Below, piece by piece: positions 39,147 to 54,100 of a stretch of 64,000 nt of DNA. The position numbers and the translations under genes are program-made. Position 1 is the stretch's first letter. Every line of letters begins with the position of its first letter. The notes below the pieces were generated by a model that ran no database searches, had not been told where the DNA came from, and was given only the letters and a program-made list of their open reading frames with translations. The stretch covers positions 1,381,029 to 1,445,028 of the forward strand of contig VZSE01002468.1 of the NCBI GenBank assembly GCA_013398275.1. Reading direction: 5' to 3'. This stretch comes from Promerops cafer (Eukaryota > Chordata > Aves > Passeriformes > Nectariniidae).

Positions 39147-42100
39147 CTGCAAGAAGCAGATGGGAGAGAAGATGTGTTAGAGGTTCTGTCGAGGGCTCAC
39201 ACAGCTTACTGAGGCACTTTTAGTGCTGGTAAATGGCTGACAGCCTTGGAAATCACAGGGACTCATGCTGCTACCTCCCTGTGTTAACGTTTCTGCAATG
39301 GAGGGATCTCAACTGAAGTCTCCTCTGGGGACCAGGAAGAGCAGCTCGGAGGTGCCTGGTTAGGATCTCTCTCCAGAGGAGCCACTCTCCACTGACTGAG
39401 CCAGGAGCCCAAGGAAAATGATCTCACTAAATAATCTTGGCCTATTTGCCATCCTCCAGCAGCAGCCTCTGTAGAAATGCCAGGCATTTTAGGCTGTAGA
39501 AAATGGCCTATTATGCAAGGCAGAAGCCAGTAGATGCAAGGAGGGACAGAGCATAATGAGATCAACATAATTATTTGTTAGCTTCAGCTGTATTTGTGCT
39601 GAAGATACATGAAGATCTGCATCCTAAACAGACTGAGATTCCAAGAAGCTATTGCAGGTGCAAGGCTTGCTTTCTGGTCAAATGCTGCCTGGTTTTTTCT
39701 GACATGTGATACTTACTGCATGTCTTATGTTCTATTCCTCCAAAATTATTTTATGCAATTTAACATTTGAGAAATACATAGTTAAAATAACAAAATGCAT
39801 ATGATGATTGCTCTTATAGTATTATTTTTACACTGCCCATGTTGCATTTTCTCAGACTTTCCCATGACTGAGAAGAATTTTCTCAAGGAATTTAGACTTA
39901 CTGTACCAAAAAAGCCATACTGACTGCCTTGGCCAGCCTGAAATAACTTTTTAAAGTACAAAATCACCTATCCTGTGTTCAGTAATTCTGCTAAGTCCCT
40001 TAACTGTCCTCTGAATCCCAATTTTATTTTGCAAATTCAGCTACCCAAAAAGAGACTCACAGACATTGTGAGAGGTGGCAAAACCACAGCCTTCAACTTG
40101 TCTGTTTCTACAGATGACAATGTAGATGTCTATTTCTATAGATGAAATTCTAGAATTTCATCTATATTTGTACTGCTGACAAATTTCTTCTCAAACAGTT
40201 TTTCAAATGTGAAAAATTTTTTGTTCACAGCTGCAATAACCACAAAGCCTTTTCTTGAATGTCACCAGGGAACAAAGACATAGTGAGGAATTCAAGGTGT
40301 AACTCTCTGAGAGCTGCTCCTTGAAGACTTGCAGGGCAGTTGCCTTCTGACACACTAAAACTACTTCAGCAGGCAGCAGTTGCAATGAAGTTTCTGGAGG
40401 CAAGGAAAACAGCACTGCTTTTTTCAGTCAGGTGCCCAAACAGGTGATGTATCCCCAGCTGGCCAACTGCCAGCTCTCTTCTACCAACAGCATAGAGTTG
40501 GCTTTCAGAATGTTCCTGGATCTTTCTGAAATTCCAGATCTCAAACTTCATTCCTGTGCAGGTAAGCAAAAGAAGGGCAGTTACGTGGTCCTCATGGTCC
40601 TCTCTGGCTTTCTGGGATGCAGATCTCCTCTGTCATAGAGGATCTTGTTTAATCCTAATTGTTGGATACCTCCGACAGGGGGAACCTGAGAATGTGAAGA
40701 AACCTAACACTAAGCCTCTGCTCATCTGCTGGTTTAACCACTGACTGTTTCTCTCATTTTTCTTTTCTTTTTTTCCTGTTTTTCTTTTTAATGTGAGTAA
40801 TTTTGAAAAATTCTTTCTGTCTGGTAAACCAATCCTCTCTTGCCATAAAAGCTGGAAGTACAGTTACAGTAGAGAACTGAAGAGCTTCTAAGTAGTTTCT
40901 TACTTTGATCAAGAGTCCATGCAACAGCACTTCTTGCACATCTGCTCCTTCAGCCAGGGAAAAACATTGTTCCTAATGGTTAAATGGTTTTCCACTTTGT
41001 CTTACATATGACAGTTTTCTCACCAGGTTGTTCTTAAAGGCACTGAGGAGTTTTGCATTCAGCTAAGTTATAATCAGCCTCATCAAATTTTTTTACTCCA
41101 TCTTAACTTGGACTAGTGCCATGACTGTAACAACATTTGATGGTCACCTTTAGGAGAAATCTTAGCATTGCATCTGGGTTTGGACACCAAAAGATCAGTA
41201 ACTACTGTAGGAACCTAATGGCTTGAGGCTTCAAGGTGGGAAAAGTACAGCCTCTCCCTGGCAACTCCAGGAGACGAAGTCCCAGAAAACAGGATTTTAA
41301 ATCTATAATCTAAAAAATGGTGCTGCCTGTGGCCCATCGGTGTCTGCAGCTGTCAGATGTGGGGACACAGTCATAGCAGAGTCTTCTCTCTCTTCTTCAA
41401 AAATTTTGTTTGAAGCCATCTTGAACCTTGAAATAGGTGCAGGGAGGATAGCACCACCTCTTCAACTCTTTCTTCCCTTCCTGCCCCAAGTGAAACACTG
41501 CCAGAACTGAAGTTGGCACCTAATTCATTACTAATTCTCACCTAAGACAGTTTTGTTTGCTACATATCCACAAAGAAAAAAACCACCATCTTCCACTAGA
41601 GAGAGAGATGGATACAGATGGCTGGGACAGCCAAGAAGCAGGAAGTAAGTTTGCAATTACAGACAACAGTACAATGTGAAATCAAAACAGAGCAGGGATC
41701 TCAACTCTATTTATGTTGCTGCAATCATAATGTTCCTACAGGCCTCAGTTTCTTATTGAAGTTTGGAACACATATTTAATGAACTCCTTGCCACCATAAA
41801 ACAATGAAAAGGTACAGCAGTTTTGACAGTTACCTGAGAAGTTACACAGAAGCTACACTGATTCACATGACAACATTCTGACAGTACTGGATAGAAGCCA
41901 CTGCAACAGATCCCACGACTGTACGTAGGTATCAGGGTGATGCCTACCTGAAGGTGATAAGCTGTGATGACAGGCTTATTTCCAGCACACCAGACATCTT
42001 CCTTCATCTGCCTCATGACCCTGAAGCACTTCATGCGACACCCACCATCTTCATCAAGTCCCTCCATGAGGATGTGCTCAGCACGGGAGAAGCACAGCTG

Positions 42101-45100
42101 CCAGTGATAATTAGAGCGGGCCAGGAGGTCGAAACCCAGCGACTGTGGAACGACAGGGCAAGTGTGACAGCAGATCAGAGGCAAACTTGTCCCAGCAATG
42201 CAGACAGAGGTTACAAAAGCATGTGTGACATCTCTCGAAGCCTATTCTTAACAGGGTTAGCAGAGGCAGCAAACACGAGGCGTGCTCCCATCTTAATTCT
42301 TAGCTGAATAAACACGCATTTTGCATTGTTTCCTTGTGTGCTGGTATCAGTTACTGCAGGGAGATCCTGTTCTAGAGCCATCAGGCACAGCACCAGCAGC
42401 ACCACTAAAGCAGAGGTGCAGCTCTGCAGGCACTTTGCTGTGGAGCAGGAGGTTGTGCCTAAGAGGGGAGCAGGACTGGAAGGTGGAATGGGACCTGCAG
42501 GAACATGGCAGCTGGGGCTGAGCTGAAGTGCCAGAATCCAGCCATGAGTGTTGTAGGGAAACATGGGATTGAGCTGGAGGGAACACTGCAAGATGGCAGC
42601 CCATTTGCTGAAGTCTTACATGAGGCAGAACAAGAATGATGCACATCAGAGCTGTGTGATGCAGGCAGAACTGTTTGCTAGAGACTCACACAATAAAAAG
42701 TTAACTCAGATTTTTTCTATAGAATTCACCACTGTAAAGGGGGGGGGAAACAAAATCCAACTAAATTCTGACAGAATATTTTGAAACATTGCTTCTCTCT
42801 TTAGAGAATCCATCTTCTAACCCTACTGCCATCACCATGCAGTTCTTCCTTTGGGAAAACACTGTCAGACAACTGAGAGGTAAATTCCATCCCAGAGTTA
42901 AGGGTGTTTTTTACACTGTTTACCTTGATGCATTGCACTTTTTCCTGAGAAGGCCAACGCTTAAGGCAACGAGGCCACCGGGCTTTCTCAGGCCAGCAAG
43001 TTGGAATCTCCACAGCAGGGACCAGCTCCACCTCAACCTGGGATTCTGATGTCTCCACAGCCACCCGGACCACTGAGCTGAAGCTTTCCAGCACTGTCAC
43101 TTTACCTGTGAAAGAACAACAAGATAAGAAAATATAGATAAAAAGGTCCTTTTCCACAAGCCAAGCAAGAGGTTGATTAGGACCTTGCAGCTCTATTGGT
43201 CTGTCTTAACACATTCTCTTCAGTAACACATGAAGAACATAAGAAAAACCTAAATCTATATAAGTCTCCTGGGGAATGAGAACAGGAAGATGAAAGAACA
43301 AAGTTCGTAACTGCATACTCAATTATCATGCCTTTTTTTCCTTTGTGTTTCCTTTCCTGTGTGATCCTCTTAAACCCTAGGATCAGCTTCTTAAAAATAA
43401 AGCTAGACAAGTGGTGCAAGCTAACATTTCTAATGGCATGCTACAAGGAGATCACTGTAGATTGGAGAGGAGCAGATGAACATTTCCTATCTAAAGATGT
43501 TCTTCTTCCTTCAGAGAACCTGCGATCAGACCCTTGCCAGACCACACTTACCACTGCTAGTCATTCAGAATGTTTTGTGGGGTATCTGTAAGGTTTGTTT
43601 CTGGAGATGCACTTGCACAGAAGACAGTACCAGAACTTACGGTCGGTTGTGCAGAGCAGTCACACAGAAAAGGCTAACTGCTACACCACTGCAAGTGCTG
43701 AGCGTTAAGAAGAGTTAGTTCCAAGATGATTTGGAGGAAAGAAATTTCCTCAGTGTGAAAGAAGAGTGGCTCGTCTCCAGGAAGAACACGATCTAAGAGT
43801 ACAGAAAGGAAAGAAAACTGCAACTAATGGACTTTGTGGGATGTTTCCTGTTGGTCAGGTTGAGTTGATGGAAGAAGTTTCTGCCCCAGTCACTCTGGCA
43901 GGATCACTGTCCTTCAGCTCTGCCATCTGAGCCAACTGCATGTTCATCCTCTAACCCACTGAAGTGAAAGCCTGAGCAGATGAACACAAGCAGTTTAAAG
44001 AGCAGTGTGTTATCCCACCTCATTTTGACAGGCATGGGCTAAGGAGCAATTCATGGGGTGAATTACCTTGCAATGAGTAGAGTCCATCCCAACCAGAATT
44101 TCATAAACCTCAGAAAATCTATGTGCTATTTCCCTGCTGAGCCAAGCACGGCATCAAAACAGGAACTGTTCTGTTCCCAAGCTCCCAACAAGGATCCCTA
44201 GCAGGTGAAAAGTGTTAGAGCAACCACTGTGTCAGCATGTAAATATGTTCATGGCATTCCAAAAGCATTGCAATGCTTATACCTATTTTTCCACTAATGA
44301 AAAGTGAGACACCTCAAAAACCGATTTTGCTGGTGCTGAAAGAATTAAAAAACAGGGAAGCAAAGAAATCAGTGAAGTTTTTCCTGTAACTTTAGCTGTA
44401 CTGTGGGATGAAGGAAGTCCATTTTTCATAGAAACAAACAGAAATAGTAATTGCTTCTCCTGACTTCATCTTAGCTCATCTCCTTCCAGCAGACCTTACA
44501 AAAAAGGCATTAGAATCATCAACCCAAACATCACTCTCTGGGGTTCTTGCAAGTACCTTTCCTGCAACACTCAACTTTCACTCAATAACTTGATATGACT
44601 GCTGCCCAACACAATAACTTTCACATAAGTAAAGCCTCAGAAGCCAGCCCATTCCAGCTGGTCTTTCTTGTGAGCCTCAGTTGTGAAATTTCATTCTTAT
44701 CCACCTTTTCATTCCTATGATAACAAGTATTTCCTGAAAAAAATGCCATAATCTAGCAGAGCTTGACTTTAACTTTTTTCCTGTGACTACAATTTAGAGT
44801 GTGATCAGATGAGTGGAAATAGCTTCTATTGCTCTGAAGCAGGGAAGACTCATTAGGCTACTGATGAGTAAAGTCTCATGGAAACATGCTATGGGAAGAG
44901 GCACCACAGGAGTAGCCTGGACACTGGGGAAAAGAGCACTTGTCCAAAATACTTTGCTTCAGTAGAAGTGCTTCTACTTAGTTCCCACCATCCCATGCTG
45001 GAAAGCTGTGGGCAGTTAAGATTTCCCCAGAGCATTTTCTGCCCTATAAATATCTTCCAACACGTTCTTCTCAGAAGTACACATTTTTCCGGTATCCAAT

Positions 45101-48100
45101 TTTCCTATACTACCTTCCTTGATAATCTAAATGTATTACAGGTGCTGTACTAGAGAAAGATTTTTTTTTCCCAAACAAACTCCTAAATGTTCTAAAAACC
45201 TGGGCTGTCTCTTAGTTGAACTGTGAGGGTGATGTTACTGGAGACCCTACCCAAATTCCTAAGAAAGGAGTAACATCTTGGGTACAAAGAGCCCAAGAAC
45301 TACTGAATTCTATCTTCAGTGCAGGTCTGTGTACGTCACTGCAATCGCTTGAAGGCTTCCTGGTTTTGGAGGGTTTTGCTCAGCTTCTGACCTCGTGAGC
45401 CAAAGACTTTGTGTGTGTGATGGTTTCCCTTACACCTCTCCCCACCAAACTCACTGGAGAGGTTACAGGAGACAATCGACTTCTCCACCAGCTCCCGGAA
45501 GACGATAAGGACTTTGGCTGGAACCAGATCACCTTCGATGTTCACATCCTCTTCATGCCACTGCTGAAGGGTTTTTGAGAACTGCTCCACCTCCAGCCAC
45601 TGATGCAATTCCTCAGGGTCCCGCACAGAGGAGAGGAGCTTGGCTCCGTTCACGGTGTAATAGCGCCAGTGCCGTACCTGGCATTCCCTGTAACCGGTCA
45701 GGCCACGCAGAGGAACTGTGATGAGGAATTGGCTGGGTGCTAAGACCTAGGAGAGTTCAGAGACATTGAGAGAGGAGACAAGGGCAGATCCATGAGCTAA
45801 AGTAAGGAAAGCAGGGTTGAGGAAGTACTAGGTAAAACTGGGGGCCTTGAAAAGAAGGAAAAACCATGGTATGATGGGACTAACTGAACACAGCCAGGAC
45901 CTGTCTAAGGGTTACCTTGGAGGCATGCAGACTAAAAGGAAATTGTCTTAGAAGGTGTTTGATGTGAAGCTCTTAGAAGATAAGAGCTTACTGGCTGATT
46001 TGCCACCACACCTGCCATGCTTTCCCCCTTTTCTTGTTATTTCTAATCTGCAATTGCATGAGATGTAATAACCAGCAGCTTCCAAGGAGCAGGAAGGCGT
46101 GAGACAATATGTTTTGAGCTCCAGCCAAGGGAAACCCAAATAGTGCTAGTTTTTATCTCAGAATTTATACTTGAGATAAGCCCAGAATCCAAGACTAGTA
46201 ATAACTATGGCAAAAAGTGCACCTTTCTGATCTCTTTCGAAGTCCACTACAAACATTAGCAAAATAAGGCCACGGCCCATTAGTTTTACAAGTGTTTCAC
46301 TCTGACTGGCCTTTAAAGCAACAAAGGCATAAGGCAAGTGACATGCCTGAGCCTACAGAGGCAGTGTCACTCCCAGAAATAAGTCCAGCTCTTGGCCAGC
46401 TGTAATGTATGGAACTGCATCTCCTGATGAGCATGACAGAAACAGTGTAAGGATGGAGGCAGCAACCAATGGACAAGGAAGCCTTAAACAGGTTTGTTTG
46501 CAAGCCAGTTAATTTGCTTCACATGGGGAACAACCATTTTCCAGTAAAAACCAGTTCTGAGACAGTATTTGCAAGGAAAGAATAAGGCAAATACTCAAAT
46601 ACCACAAAACATCACCTATCTAGCCCAGGGCATAGCTAGACATGTTCAAGTGCTACTTTGGAAGCATCTGGCAGTTGTGGCTCCAGAATGGGTGTTCAAA
46701 TTCCTTCAGATTTTTACCATGTTCACTCAGGAGCTTTTCAAGTCCACTTGCTACCAAGCCTAACTTACACTGGCATAAGTAAGGTGAAGCTGCTGCATGA
46801 GCAGGATGTGAAGTGACAGCCACTGCTGGGAGGTGGTTACACCCGTGGTGAACGAAACATGCTTGTCACTCTCCTGTAATAATCCAAAACACTCTGGTAG
46901 CCTTCCTCAGCTCAGCTCAGCTGAGGTGCGCAAGCTTTGAGGGCATTAACAGTCTTTATCGTCTCTAAGCAGCTTTTCTGGGACTTCCACCCACGGGTCT
47001 GAGATCCTCATTTCAGGTTAGCCCTGGGCTCCAGTGAGTGGGGGAGTGGCTTGACCTCAGACCTGATTTACCAGCAGACTTTCTTGATGATCCAGACTCT
47101 TGGCTGACCCAGCTGCCCTCCTTGTGTCTGTCTCACTCAGGGACCATAGGGCAGGGGCTGCTTTGCTACGCTCACCTCCTGTCTGTCTCTCTCACAGGGA
47201 GCAGCTGGTCTTCTCTGCTCCCTGGCAAGAAATTTGGAAAACAAAAGATGGCCAGCCAGAAGCACAGAAATAGCAAAGAAAAGACCAGGAAGCTGCTCTT
47301 TTGTCAAATATAAATCATAAAGGCAGGAGGATGCTGAAAGGATGACACTGCAGATCAAACTGACCTGCCTACATCAGGTTTGGTGGGGCTGAGAAATCCT
47401 GTGGGCAGCTCAGAAACAGAGTAGTAGGCTCCATAAGGAAAAAATACAACGGTTGTCATGCAGTTACTGCTCCTCTCATTGCCTCAGCCACATTTGCAGG
47501 TAAACAACCATTCCCCTCCATACCAAAATGCTGTCTTGTATGCACAATGGATTGTAAGGGAAGAGCTGCACATGTTATGTGAGTGCCTGCAAATGCCAGT
47601 CACAAGGGCCCTCCACTTGGGGCTTACCAGAAAACAACAGAATGCACAAGGCTGGGAATAGCACTGTAAAGCTGGGCAGTTGGTGTCTTCTTGGCCCAAA
47701 CAAATCCCTGTCCCACACCTATGCTCTGTCACACGATGGTCTCACACGCTCTGTGCAGGCCTTGGGCCCCAGAAAGCCACAGGCTTGAGCAGGAGTCTCC
47801 AATTCTGGGGCGTGTAATTTGTGGCCAGTTCTGCTGCATTAAAATCCTGTCTAGAGTATGCTGGGCAAAATAAATACAACCTCATTCTTGTGAACCTGGC
47901 CAGGCTGTTCCAGGGAGGCAGAAACATTAGGTTAGAAAGAAAATAATTATGCGTGGAGAAAAAAAAAAAAAGCAAGTCTCTTGTGCAGAGGACAAAACAG
48001 TCATGAAGGATCAGTTTGGTGGGTGAAGTTGTCTGGAGAAGAGGGTGTGTGAGGAGGAAGCAAGCACAGGGATTGTCAGGCACCAGGAAGGCTTTGTACC

Positions 48101-51100
48101 TGGATGGATGGGTGGAATGGGCGCTTCCTCCGAAGCATAGCTGACCACTTGGCCAGTAAAGCTGGCTGATCCTGAGAGAAGCAGAAAGGAAGACAAGAAG
48201 TACACAGAACAGAGAAAAAGCATGTGCTAGGTCATTCATTCACAGAGCAAAGCTGCAAGATTCCTTGGATGCTTGGAGTTTGTTAAAGGAAAATCCCCCC
48301 ATTGCCCCCACCTTGATTAAACTCTTGGCAATGCCACTGGGCAGTGCAGTACCAGTGATTAGTCTGGACCTCTTCATTATTACTTCAGTGAAGCCTCCAC
48401 AGCTTTTGCATCAGCCCTGCACAGTTGACAGCTCCAAAAATGGTGGGCCACAACAAAAACAAACACGCAGAACTTAAAAAAATTAAATAATCTGTTTTGT
48501 TCATCTGAATTTTAATTCAGGTTTTTCATTAAAGCATGAATTTTTGTTATGTGGGTCACAGGAAAACACTGAATACTTAAAGACTTCTCTTAACTATTCT
48601 CCCCTCAGCCCTTCATATTTAGAAGGAAGCTTGAGGCTTCTCAACAAATCTAGATCTCTCACCATGTTAAATTGATTCCTTTTAGCCAGAAGGTGAAAGT
48701 TCTGAAAAATCACTGTAGATTTAACTGACAGAAAAAAAGATGTTGCGAAATTAAACACGGAATAATGAAAACATTGACTTTCCCTGGACACAAGTCTTCT
48801 CTATGTTGAAGTATGTCAGCAACAGTATTAAAGTTTCCAATTTTTGGAAGTAGATAGCCCAAACCAAAATAATTTCTCATCAACCCATTCTTTGCTGCCC
48901 CATACATACAGAACAGTTAGTCAGGTCCTCCTAGTGTTACTTCCAGGGATTTGTAACACTGGGTTCAGTTAAGCATGAACAACAGATCTGCCACTTTTAA
49001 GGAAATAGATTTTGAGGGTTTCTTTCAAGCAGAATTTGTTCAGATCTGCATACTATAACATCAAGTTACTGCTCATAATAGATTGCCTTGGTGGTTTTGT
49101 TCTGCTTTGCTTTCCAGAGCAACAGTTTTACCCTGACCCTGGTCCTGTCAGACCTCATTAGCCAAGCAGGTTTGTTCCAGCACAAGAGGTGGCTGGCAGA
49201 CTGGCCCTAAGGAACTCGTGGACCAGGACGTGGCAGTGTTTAACATCACTGTGGCCATACTTACTGACAAGACCACATGCTCTGGGATACACAAAAACCC
49301 AGAAAAGCTATGAATCTGAATGTCTTTGTCCCCAGGGCAATAGCCACATTTCAGACTGGGTAATTATATTTTGCCTCCACCTCCATCCCCTTCCAGCAGC
49401 TTCATACAAAGACTTCTTGCCTTTCAGTCCCAGGGTGCTGCAAAAGTTGCCTCATGCTTTTATGTATTTACTGTGTTTTGATCTGTAAATGGCTGTGGTT
49501 TAGTATAATGGTTGACATTAGTATTTCAACTACTTCAGATGAAAAAGATTGCTGTGATTGTTTCTTGTGTCTTTACCAGTTTTGTGTAATGGAGTCACAA
49601 GAAATAAGCAGCCTTCTTCTGTCACAGCTGGGACAGGGCATTATTATTTGCATGTCTGAAGGTCTAAAATGGGGAGGCATTCCACTTCTCCCACTAATAA
49701 GCATTTTTTTTTTCCCAGTAAAAAAGAAATTCCTGTCTGTGACAAAGAAAAAACATATTTTTCAGAAGGAGCTTTCTAATGTTCATAGCAGAAGAAGGAC
49801 TTTTAATTTTTCTTTCATTTTTTTTAGTGAGTTAACAGCTTTTCCACCTGTGAAAAATAAGGGTCACAGCTCATGGAGGCATGAGCATTTTTTCTTACGT
49901 TACTACTGCATAAGTTTTTCTCTGTCTCCCAAAGTGCTTTGGCTTCTGTTTGTGGATTGACAGCTCTGGCAATAGATGCTCTCTATAACCACAGCAGCTG
50001 TAAGAAGAGGCTGTGCCTGATTTACCCATCTCTCTTTGATGCTCTTTTGACTTCGAGATGTCCATGAGTGAGTGCCAATGACCCAGTCACTAGAACTCCA
50101 CAGTGAAGTGTCAGCACATCGTCTGTGGTGTTTTGGGTGAGGACCCTGCCCATACAAACACTTACATAATGGAGAAATCACTTTCTGGTTGCCTACAGGC
50201 TGCCAGAGAGTGCATTGGAGCTCCTGTTCATACCTTAATGTTCTCATTGTGAATGCCAGAGTTGGAGATAGCCTGGAATCGCACGGCCTTGTAGCTGATT
50301 TCTGCGGTCAGCTGCTGGATGATTTTCTGCACCTCCTCCACTGCTTTGGAGACCAGGTAATGCCTCCGTTCCACCTGTCAGTTCCAGGAAAGACACTTCA
50401 TGTTACAGATAATTGCAGTCTTTGTCTCCAGTGGGAAGCAGACAAATCAGCTTAAAGCATCCTGAAACATTTGTGCCTGTGCTGCACTGGGAATAAAAAT
50501 TGTTCCCTGTGTATTGCAACCAATTTAGCATGAGACAAGAGCTGTGAACACCAAAGGGTCAATATTCAAGACTATTAATTGATATTTCCATGCCAGCAGC
50601 ATGGGGTGGAAGGAAAGGAGTTCATTACACAGATAAATTTGTTATCAACTACAGCTACAGTCTCAATTCTTTATCTATTTGATGCAGAATACCAGTTACT
50701 TCCCTGCATATGGCAGCCATTCTCAAAGCCAGGATATGTTTCATTCCAAGAACTGACAGATCTGTCCATTAGTCAGGTGGTAGAGGTATGCAGCATCATT
50801 TAGATGCCTACCTTATACACTGAAAGTATCCACACTGTCTTTATGGCTGAAGTACAGATGAGACTCTACTCCTAGATAGTGTGAAAGCATCTTTCCAAAG
50901 CTGGTCCCATTGGGAACTAGGTGTTTGTGTGGCTTAAAGGGTAGTTCTTCAATTCAAGTAGTAGCATAATGAATTATTGAAAATTCTTTCAGTGAAATGT
51001 CTGAGTCTTGAAAGAATTGAGGTGAGGGGTGGACCACTCAGAAAAATATAAGATGAACCTGAACCTTCACTTATGACTGAAAATGAAGGGAGCATAAGGG

Positions 51101-54100
51101 GACCGTCACAATCTGAACACAGAAATTCAACAGGAAGAACATGAAGGAACCATGTTAGTAAAGAACATTTAATATTTCCCAAATATCCTTACACATTTAC
51201 CAAAGTGAGGAGATTCAGCTACTATTAATGAAGTTCATTAACATATTTGTCGTTACTCATACAACCAGAATTACTTAGGCAGAGTGAAATATTAAGACTG
51301 TTTACTATTCTTTTCTGGATCCTATGCTTCATCTCATTTGGTTGCAGCTTTTGCTTTTTTCTTGATTCTTCTTTTTCCTCACCATACTCTACTAAATCTT
51401 ATTGTTTGCAGGCAAGAAAAAAATACCAGAAACAGAGTTCATCACTTGGCTAAAGTGAATGATAAAGCATAATTGCCACAGTCAAACATAATTGCTACAG
51501 TCTTTTGTAATAATCAAAGACCAAAAGGAAGCAAAAGCATAAGTTATAAATTCTGTACTGTGAGGGTAGTGAGGCACTGGCACAGATTGCCCAGAGAAGC
51601 TGTGGATGCCCCATCCCTGGAAGTGTTCAAGGCCAGGCTGGATGGGGCTTTGAGCCCTGCTCTAGTGGAAGGTGTCCCAGTCCACAGCAGGGAAATTGCA
51701 ATATATGATCTTTAAAGGTGCCTTCCAACCCAAACCAGCCTATGGCTTTCTAAAATTCCTATATCCTGTTCCATCAGCATCTTCTTCAGCATATAAACAA
51801 CTCTCTTTTCTCTTCTGAAAAGTATCATTGACATGTACTTCTTGGTGTTTTGGACACCTTTATGTCAAATGTTGAATCATCAGCCAAAAACACTCAAGTG
51901 TGTTGAAATGTGTCCCCAGGGCCTGGAAGGGGACAAATAGATTCACTTCTTCAGAACAAGGGACCATTCAATGGACTAAAGTGGATTAGTGCTTGCCTCA
52001 CATCGATTAACCCATGAACAGCAACTAACACTGAACTTGAAGATGAGCAGAGTTTGAGTACCTTCCTCCCTCAGACAACAAAGTTGTCTTTTACTAAGTA
52101 AAAGTACTTTTACTAAGCCTGAATAGCTTTTGGAAGTGGGAAGTATGTCAGAGAACAGGACCATATTCCCTTCACTGGGCTCTCATCCACCTTTGACATC
52201 CTGTTTCTTTGCAATCTTAACACCACTTAGTCCTTTATGTTTATATAACACCCTTTAATTTCCCTAGTAATTCACCCTCCTTCTCATTCCTCTAAGAGCA
52301 GATTTAGCTAAAACCTTAACTAAACTAAACTAAGTTTTAGCTAAAACCTTTAACTAAAACCTTAGTTTTACGTTTCCTCTGAGAGCAGTTTTAGCTACTT
52401 ACATGTACTTTAAAAAAAACAAACAAAACACTGAAAGATTTTAGCCCATGTTCATTTTCACCTCCTCATCTCAGCTTTCATTTATGGCACTACTCCATCT
52501 GTACCTATACTGTATCTATTTTCTCCACCTTATTTTTGTTCATCCAGAACAACTCCTTAGAACAGTCCAATAAGCTTGTCTTGCTCAACAAGATACCTAA
52601 CTGCTGGTTTCTCCAGCAAGCGAATGGTGAGTGGCAGAGAAAGTTGTCCATCCCTAAGAGCTTTCAGACAAAAAAAGACTTCTTTTTTGCATAAAAAGTA
52701 TACAATAAAAAGTATATAATCTCACTCAAATGGAGACCTAGAGAGCCCTCTGTATGCATTGCTTGTGCTCTGTTCTCTCTAAGGGGCACCTGCTGGAAAC
52801 ATTTTTTGCCAACTCCAGTATCCAGGGAGAATCCATTCAACCCAGCCCAGCCTCATTTTAATTCTGCCTTCATCACCTACTTGGCTAGGCTACAGCAGTT
52901 GTCATGAATTCTTTATAAGAGTACACACTCAAAAAAACAGCTGAGGGAGTACCACTAAACACCTTTTTCAATGCGTACTCCCCATCACTGGAGCAGGGAT
53001 AAAAAAACAATGAGCATGTGACTGACAGAGGGTGCTCAATATAATTAGCTAACCATAATTAGCTCCCTAATCATCCTGTTGGAAAATATAACCTTCCTAC
53101 AGAAGGGAGGGCAAAAAATCAGAAAACAGAACGTGAGTCTGAAGAGCCAAGGCATTTATCTCAGACACTTCTAGTACCAGCACAGACACACTGGGAGAAG
53201 AGACATTGTAAGGTCCTTGCTGGACAGTCACTTCTGTGACTTACTGGCACTCCCCTTACCAGGTCTTAACTTGGGGAATGGTGCCAAAAACAAATGCACA
53301 AAACCTGAATAACATAGTCAATTAAGGTTTTATTAAGGGGGAAGTAAGCAGGATTGGGATTTATTAGGAACTGTTAAGAACATTTGGATTTTCTCTTATT
53401 TACCCAGCCACATCCACTCCATACGCATTCAAATTTTTCCTTTGATGAGTGGCTTAAGGATGAAATCTCTGGTATTATAGAGATTCATTGCACCAGGTGG
53501 TTGACCTATTTCCAAAACCAGGCAGTATTTGACAAGCTGAACTGCCTGAAGTTGGACAAGAGACTCAGGAGCAGGCAGAAACTAAGAATCCATCAGAGCT
53601 GGAGGGCTCCTAGAAAACAGACTTTCAGTATAACCTAAAATATTGGCAACTACAAGCCTCACTTAACTACAGTCTGCTTCTGTTCCTTGTACTTATGGCT
53701 GTCATATGAACATTTTCCTGTGCATGGCTTCTCTCTGTTCCCTCCTTTGTAGCTCTGCTTTTTAAATCTTCAGAGAAGCATTTACTGTTATAGCTCACTG
53801 AACAGATTCGCATGGAATGATTTTCCTGTGCACAACACTGCACGCCTGAAGAAGGTATATTTCTGTGAGAACTTTCATACTTGCCACCAAAACATCTCCA
53901 TAGAGAAAACATACCTTTCTTACCAGCCCCTTCATTGTACTAGAATATGTGATCCATTACAGAAAATAATGCCTTACACTTTCTGATTTTGAAATTATTT
54001 GTCACTTTGATATCTTGCATTTTGTTGGGGGAAGCAGACTATAAAACAGGATCTAGCTAAGTACTGTCATGAAACATGTCAGCTTTAAAAAATGTTATGG

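Noticed and set aside
46905..46926. CTCAG pentamer with a palindrome, resembling a small satellite
   Set aside because: Only three units. It is noted in the intron description but not informative.
47742..48239. 165-codon minus-strand frame in MAB21L3 intron 2
   Set aside because: It lies wholly inside an intron, is Phe/Leu/Ser-rich because of pyrimidine-rich sequence, and has no homology that I recognise.
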